Made by a program: the position numbers and the translations under genes. From assembly GCF_934307085.1 (NCBI RefSeq), contig NZ_CAKRCF010000074.1, positions 1 through 8,763 on the forward strand: a stretch of 8,763 nt of DNA. The letters are read 5' to 3'. The DNA is from an uncultured Anaerobutyricum sp. GTDB taxonomy: Bacteria > Bacillota > Clostridia > Lachnospirales > Lachnospiraceae. The first letter of the stretch is position 1, and each line of letters starts with the position of its first letter. The notes beneath the pieces were generated by a model, which did not search any database, was not told where the DNA came from, and saw nothing but the letters and a program-made list of their open reading frames with translations. Of this stretch, positions 6,478 through 8,763 are shown one piece after another.

Positions 6478-7305
6478 TTAGTAAAGCTTATCTAACACTT
6501 CATCATCAATCTTAAATGTATGCTCCTGTGCTGGAAAAGAACTATCTTTTACTGCGGCATCATAATCTTTAAATGCCTGTGACATAATCTCTCCCACATT
6601 TGCAAAGCTTCGCACAAACTTTGGTGTAAAATCAGAAAACATAGAAAGCATATCTGCATAGACAAGAATCTGCCCGTCACAGCCTTCTCCTGCTCCGATT
6701 CCAATCGTAGGAATATGTAATGCCTCTGTTACTTTACGGGCAAGTTTGGCTGGAACACATTCTAAAACAACAGCAAACGCACCAGCTTCTTCTACTGCCT
6801 TTGCATCTTCAATTAACTGCTGTGCTGCCTCTAAAGTTTTGCCCTGTACTTTAAACCCACCAAATGCATTGACGGACTGTGGAGTAAGTCCAAGATGTGC
6901 CATTACCGGAATAGAAGCATCCGTGATTGCTTTAATCTGTGGACACACACTTTTTCCACCCTCTAACTTCACACAGTCACACTGTGTCTCTTTCATAATC
7001 TTTCCAGCATTTACAACTGCATCATAAACAGAAGTCTGATAAGAAAGGAAAGGCATATCTACTACTACTAAAGAATTCTTTGCTCCTCTTGCAACAGCAG
7101 CTCCATGATGAATCATATCTTCTACCGTTACAGGGATTGTAGTATCATATCCTAAAACAACATTTCCTAGGGAATCTCCAACTAAGATTCCGTTAATTCC
7201 TGCAGCATCTTCTAACTTTGCTGTGGAATAATCATATGCTGTCAGCATGGAAATCTTTTCACCTTTATCTTTCATTGCCTGAAAAGTTGTTACCGTGTTC
7301 TTCAT
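6478..7305 (-). CDS. panB: 3-methyl-2-oxobutanoate (ketopantoate) hydroxymethyltransferase
   Basis: First committed step of pantoate synthesis: transfers a hydroxymethyl group from 5,10-methylene-tetrahydrofolate to alpha-ketoisovalerate, giving ketopantoate. It has 275 aa, a full-length TIM-barrel enzyme. Visible motifs are [10 protein letters not shown] (20-29), [15 protein letters not shown] (42-56) with metal ligand Asp44, VVDMPF with metal ligand Asp83, KLEGG with Glu115, MAHLGLTPQ (135-143) with His137, LECVPA with the catalytic-base position Glu182, and [14 protein letters not shown] (202-215). The ATG follows a strong AGGAGG SD six bases away. The DUF2520 reductase ends 117 nt upstream; the gap holds a nested hairpin, and no good promoter was found in it, so the two genes probably share a transcript. 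Confidence 0.98.
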   Translation of the reverse strand: MKNTVTTFQAMKDKGEKISMLTAYDYSTAKLEDAAGINGILVGDSLGNVVLGYDTTIPVTVEDMIHHGAAVARGAKNSLVVVDMPFLSYQTSVYDAVVNAGKIMKETQCDCVKLEGGKSVCPQIKAITDASIPVMAHLGLTPQSVNAFGGFKVQGKTLEAAQQLIEDAKAVEEAGAFAVVLECVPAKLARKVTEALHIPTIGIGAGEGCDGQILVYADMLSMFSDFTPKFVRSFANVGEIMSQAFKDYDAAVKDSSFPAQEHTFKIDDEVLDKLY

Positions 7306-7335
7306 TATATACCTCCTGATTCGCTGTCCCTTACA

Positions 7336-7351
7336 TCGTTGCTATGCAACC
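7336..7351. repeat. Small hairpin in the panB leader
   Basis: GTTGC-TAT-GCAAC, five perfect pairs with a 3-nt loop, sits about 30 nt upstream of the panB start codon. It is short and could be fortuitous. Confidence 0.35.
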
Positions 7352-7354
7352 CTC

Positions 7355-7412
7355 ACACAAAATCATCGCTTTATCAAATCATCACCTGATAAAATCGCAA
7401 AATGATTTGTGT
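7355..7412. repeat. Nested hairpin between the reductase gene and panB
   Basis: Outer arms ACACAAAATCAT (7355-7366) and ATGATTTGTGT (7402-7412) pair with a single bulged A. Inner arms TTTATCA (7370-7376) and TGATAAA (7387-7393) pair perfectly. The two are separated by an asymmetric internal loop (3 against 8 nt). It begins 10 nt after the reductase stop codon. There is no U run after it on the transcribed strand, so it is more likely an mRNA-end or processing structure, or a dispersed repeat, than a terminator. Confidence 0.65.
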
Positions 7413-7422
7413 TCAAACAGCC

Positions 7423-8271
7423 TTACTCATTTTCGAGAATGTCTTTAAGTCTTCCATAATCTCTGCCCAGATTCTTCTTTTCTCCTATGGAGATAAGAAT
7501 TTCTGACAAAAGACGATAGAGCATCTGCTGCTTTTCATTCAGACAGCTCAAATGCTTTTCCACAGTCTTTACATCAGCTCTTTCCACCGGACCTGTGAGA
7601 CTATTTACAGTTCCACGCTCTACAATATGCTGCATATTTCCAAGCATAATCGGAGTCAATGCCTTAAGCGCACTCTCTTCATCAAACCCACACTCCTGCA
7701 GCAGTTCAAGACTTTCCTGTATCAGTGCAACCACATGATTACTGCATACGGCAGCAGCACAATGATATTTCACTTTATCCTTTGCTGCTATATAACGCAC
7801 CTCATTTCCAAGATTTTTAAAAATCCCGGAAATTTCTTCCCGATGCCGTTCATTACCTTCTATTACAAAATACGCATGTGATAGCTCTTTGTAAGAATTG
7901 TATTTATCGCTGACTGCAAAGAGCGGATGGACAGAATATCCGAAAGCACCACACTTATCAATTCCGGGAAATGCATCTCCGGCCGATAAGGCACCACTGC
8001 AATGACATATAAACTTTCCCTCAAGGGACATATCTTTCATCTGATTCCACACTGTGGTAATCAAATCATCAGGAACAGTAAGAAACAGAGTATCACTTAT
8101 CTTTACAATTGTTTCCAAATCTTCTATAAAGGTCGTCTCTGTAAAAGTCGCCGCCTCTTTCGCAAGATCCTCATTCACATCGTAATATCCTGTTACTTCC
8201 AGATTAGCTAACCTGAAATACTTACCAAGGGAACACCCAACTTTCCCTGCACCTATAATTCCTGTTCTCAT
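7423..8271 (-). CDS. panG: Rossmann/DUF2520 dehydrogenase, probable PanG-type ketopantoate reductase
   Basis: Likely reduces ketopantoate to pantoate with NAD(P)H, the one pantoate step otherwise missing here (no panE or ilvC in the window). The 282-aa protein has an N-terminal Rossmann fold with GAGKVG (7-12), an acidic Asp31 at the end of strand beta2 and TVPDD (65-69). The DUF2520-type part shows HCSGALSAGDAF (90-101), the SVHPL signature (113-117), KYHCAAAVCSNH (168-179) and LTGPVERAD near the end. The start has the SD AGGGTG seven bases upstream. It is first in the pan cluster, has its own promoter at 8399-8427 and is followed by panB. The function rests on family and context: PanG-type reductases were, to my knowledge, described in Francisella with clostridial homologues. 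Family assignment is strong; substrate and symbol are probable. Confidence 0.72.
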   Translation of the reverse strand: MRTGIIGAGKVGCSLGKYFRLANLEVTGYYDVNEDLAKEAATFTETTFIEDLETIVKISDTLFLTVPDDLITTVWNQMKDMSLEGKFICHCSGALSAGDAFPGIDKCGAFGYSVHPLFAVSDKYNSYKELSHAYFVIEGNERHREEISGIFKNLGNEVRYIAAKDKVKYHCAAAVCSNHVVALIQESLELLQECGFDEESALKALTPIMLGNMQHIVERGTVNSLTGPVERADVKTVEKHLSCLNEKQQMLYRLLSEILISIGEKKNLGRDYGRLKDILENE

Positions 8272-8392
8272 AATTCATCACCCTGCCTCTCGCACGGTGA
8301 TACTCCGAGTCTTATTCCTAAAAGATATAAGCTCAATATCTGCCAGTTACACGCGGTATGGTTTCTTTTACGAATACCATCCATAAAATTAC
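8272..8392 (-). other. Leader RNA of the pan cluster, structured, possible regulatory element
   Basis: About 120 nt without an ORF between the predicted start and the reductase ATG. In the minus-strand RNA, GUUAGU can pair with ACUGGC (six pairs, two G-U). Between them GGAUGGU pairs with ACCAU-A-CC, seven pairs with one bulged A. Further down, GAUAU-N7-AUAUC forms a small stem. No known riboswitch was recognised by eye. Clostridial pan genes can carry the 'pan' RNA motif, a hairpin with bulged adenosines, but I cannot confirm a match. Confidence 0.35.
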
Positions 8393-8398
8393 TAACAC

Positions 8399-8457
8399 AC
8401 TATATCATTTTCAAAGACATTCGTAAATAGATTTTTTGAAAAAATTGATTATTTTTT
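8399..8457 (-). promoter_or_regulatory. Promoter of the panG-panB cluster with UP-like A/T tracts
   Basis: Minus strand TTTACG (8427-8422), a 17-bp spacer, then TGA-TATAGT (-10 at 8404-8399, five of six, with TGn extension). Upstream of the -35 are runs of six A or T (8457-8452, 8444-8439, 8437-8432) resembling an UP element. The predicted start is near 8392. Confidence 0.7.
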
Positions 8458-8579
8458 AACATGCAATTTTTAATTCATTTGGCTATAGAAAAAAACGAAT
8501 GCCGCCGTGGAGATGTGTAACCGGATTGCCTGAAGGATTTAGAAAAGAGATACTAAAAAACTTCTCCCATTTTCTTCCG
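8458..8579. other. Unassigned spacer between the pan promoter and the nested repeat
   Basis: I see no gene, tRNA or recognised RNA here. A 19-codon frame begins at 8461 on the plus strand but lacks an SD. The composition is somewhat more G/C-rich around 8495-8535 than in the neighbouring A/T tracts. No promoter with good hexamer spacing was found on the plus strand. Confidence 0.3.
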
Positions 8580-8667
8580 TTGTGCTAAACGTTCCATTTT
8601 GCCCAATAAAGCAGAAACTTCGCAGAAACGAATGCGAAGTTTCTATGGTCAAAATTCCACAGCACAA
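8580..8667. repeat. Three-tier nested inverted repeat
   Basis: Outer arms TTGTGCT (8580-8586) and AGCACAA (8661-8667); middle arms ATTTTG (8596-8601) with CAAAAT (8650-8655), continued by CCA (8603-8605) with TGG (8646-8648); core arms AGAAACTTCGCA (8613-8624) and TGCGAAGTTTCT (8633-8644), twelve exact pairs around the loop GAAACGAA. Internal loops separate the tiers. No ORF and no U tract. It could be the subterminal structure of an insertion element, a dispersed repeat, or a structured RNA. Confidence 0.75.
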
Positions 8668-8692
8668 AGTCACAAAATGACATTGGTTTGGT

Positions 8693-8756
8693 ATGCTCCC
8701 TTTTAGGTAGACAGTTGAAAAAAATAAAACTGTTTATCTGAAAGGGGGCATTTTTT
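8693..8756 (+). promoter_or_regulatory. 24-bp RNA hairpin burying an SD and ending in six U
   Basis: Plus-strand positions 8693-8716 pair with 8728-8751 over 24 uninterrupted positions around an 11-nt A-rich loop (8717-8727). The four non-Watson-Crick positions (8697, 8704, 8707, 8710) are all G-U pairs in the plus-strand RNA; on the minus strand they would be A-C mismatches. The 3' arm contains the SD AAAGGGGG (8741-8748) of the ATG at 8757, and 8751-8756 is TTTTTT. The structure could act as a terminator/attenuator, as an SD-sequestering switch, or as both. Confidence 0.75.
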
Positions 8757-8763
8757 ATGGATA
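8757..8763 (+). CDS. Start of an unknown plus-strand gene (first two codons only)
   Basis: An ATG eight bases after a five-G SD begins a frame reading Met-Asp before the window ends. The product cannot be identified. Its SD is enclosed in the hairpin at 8693-8751, a layout known from transposase genes of insertion sequences and from attenuated genes. The ATG could also be fortuitous if the hairpin is simply a terminator. Confidence 0.4.

Noticed and set aside
8461..8520. 19-codon plus-strand frame starting at 8461
   Set aside because: No SD before the ATG, and the sequence has no recognisable features; too weak to call a small protein.
1..8763. CRISPR array, prophage or toxin-antitoxin module
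   Set aside because: No regularly spaced direct repeats, cas genes, phage genes or small paired ORFs were found on either strand.

Overview
The window is AT-rich DNA from a Gram-positive Clostridia-type bacterium. The protein families and sequence style fit Lachnospiraceae best; this is an inference from gene content, SD-rich starts (AGGAGG, GGAGG, GAGGAG), TTGACA/TATAAT promoters and AT-rich gaps, and the species cannot be named. Every confidently called gene lies on the minus strand, so transcription runs from high to low coordinates.

Layout in transcription order. (1) 8272-8763: a gene-free divergent region. It holds a good minus-strand promoter for the vitamin cluster and, on the plus strand, two elaborate inverted repeats leading to an SD and an ATG at 8757, whose gene runs off the window. 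(2) 8271-3529: the vitamin B5/CoA cluster. It comprises a DUF2520-type Rossmann reductase (probable PanG-type ketopantoate reductase), panB, panC, panD and coaBC. (3) 3528-3042: a gap with a long perfect inverted repeat and the promoter and leader of an OmpR-family response regulator (3041-2295) that has no kinase beside it. (4) 2225-1512: an RluA-family pseudouridine synthase with its own extended -10 promoter. (5) 1480-1: a consensus promoter, a hairpin-bearing leader without T-box signatures, and proS (prolyl-tRNA synthetase, archaeal/eukaryotic-like type), which is cut by the window edge about 34 residues short of its usual C-terminus.

How the genes work together. PanB hydroxymethylates alpha-ketoisovalerate to ketopantoate, the PanG-like protein would reduce this to pantoate, PanD makes beta-alanine from aspartate, and PanC joins pantoate and beta-alanine into pantothenate. 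CoaBC then adds cysteine to phosphopantothenate and decarboxylates the product to 4'-phosphopantetheine. Only pantothenate kinase is missing between PanC and CoaBC, and it must be encoded elsewhere. panD and coaBC are separated by 2 nt. The other pan genes are separated by 117-346 nt gaps filled with hairpins.

The least ordinary part of the window is between the genes. Four gaps contain 'hairpin within a hairpin' inverted repeats: 3317-3433, 6154-6229, 7355-7412 and 8580-8667. A 24-bp plus-strand RNA stem at 8693-8751 engulfs the SD of the next gene and ends in six U. Its four non-Watson-Crick positions are all G-U in the plus-strand RNA. I saw no CRISPR array, tRNA, rRNA or complete insertion sequence. 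The right-hand edge may be the start of a mobile element.
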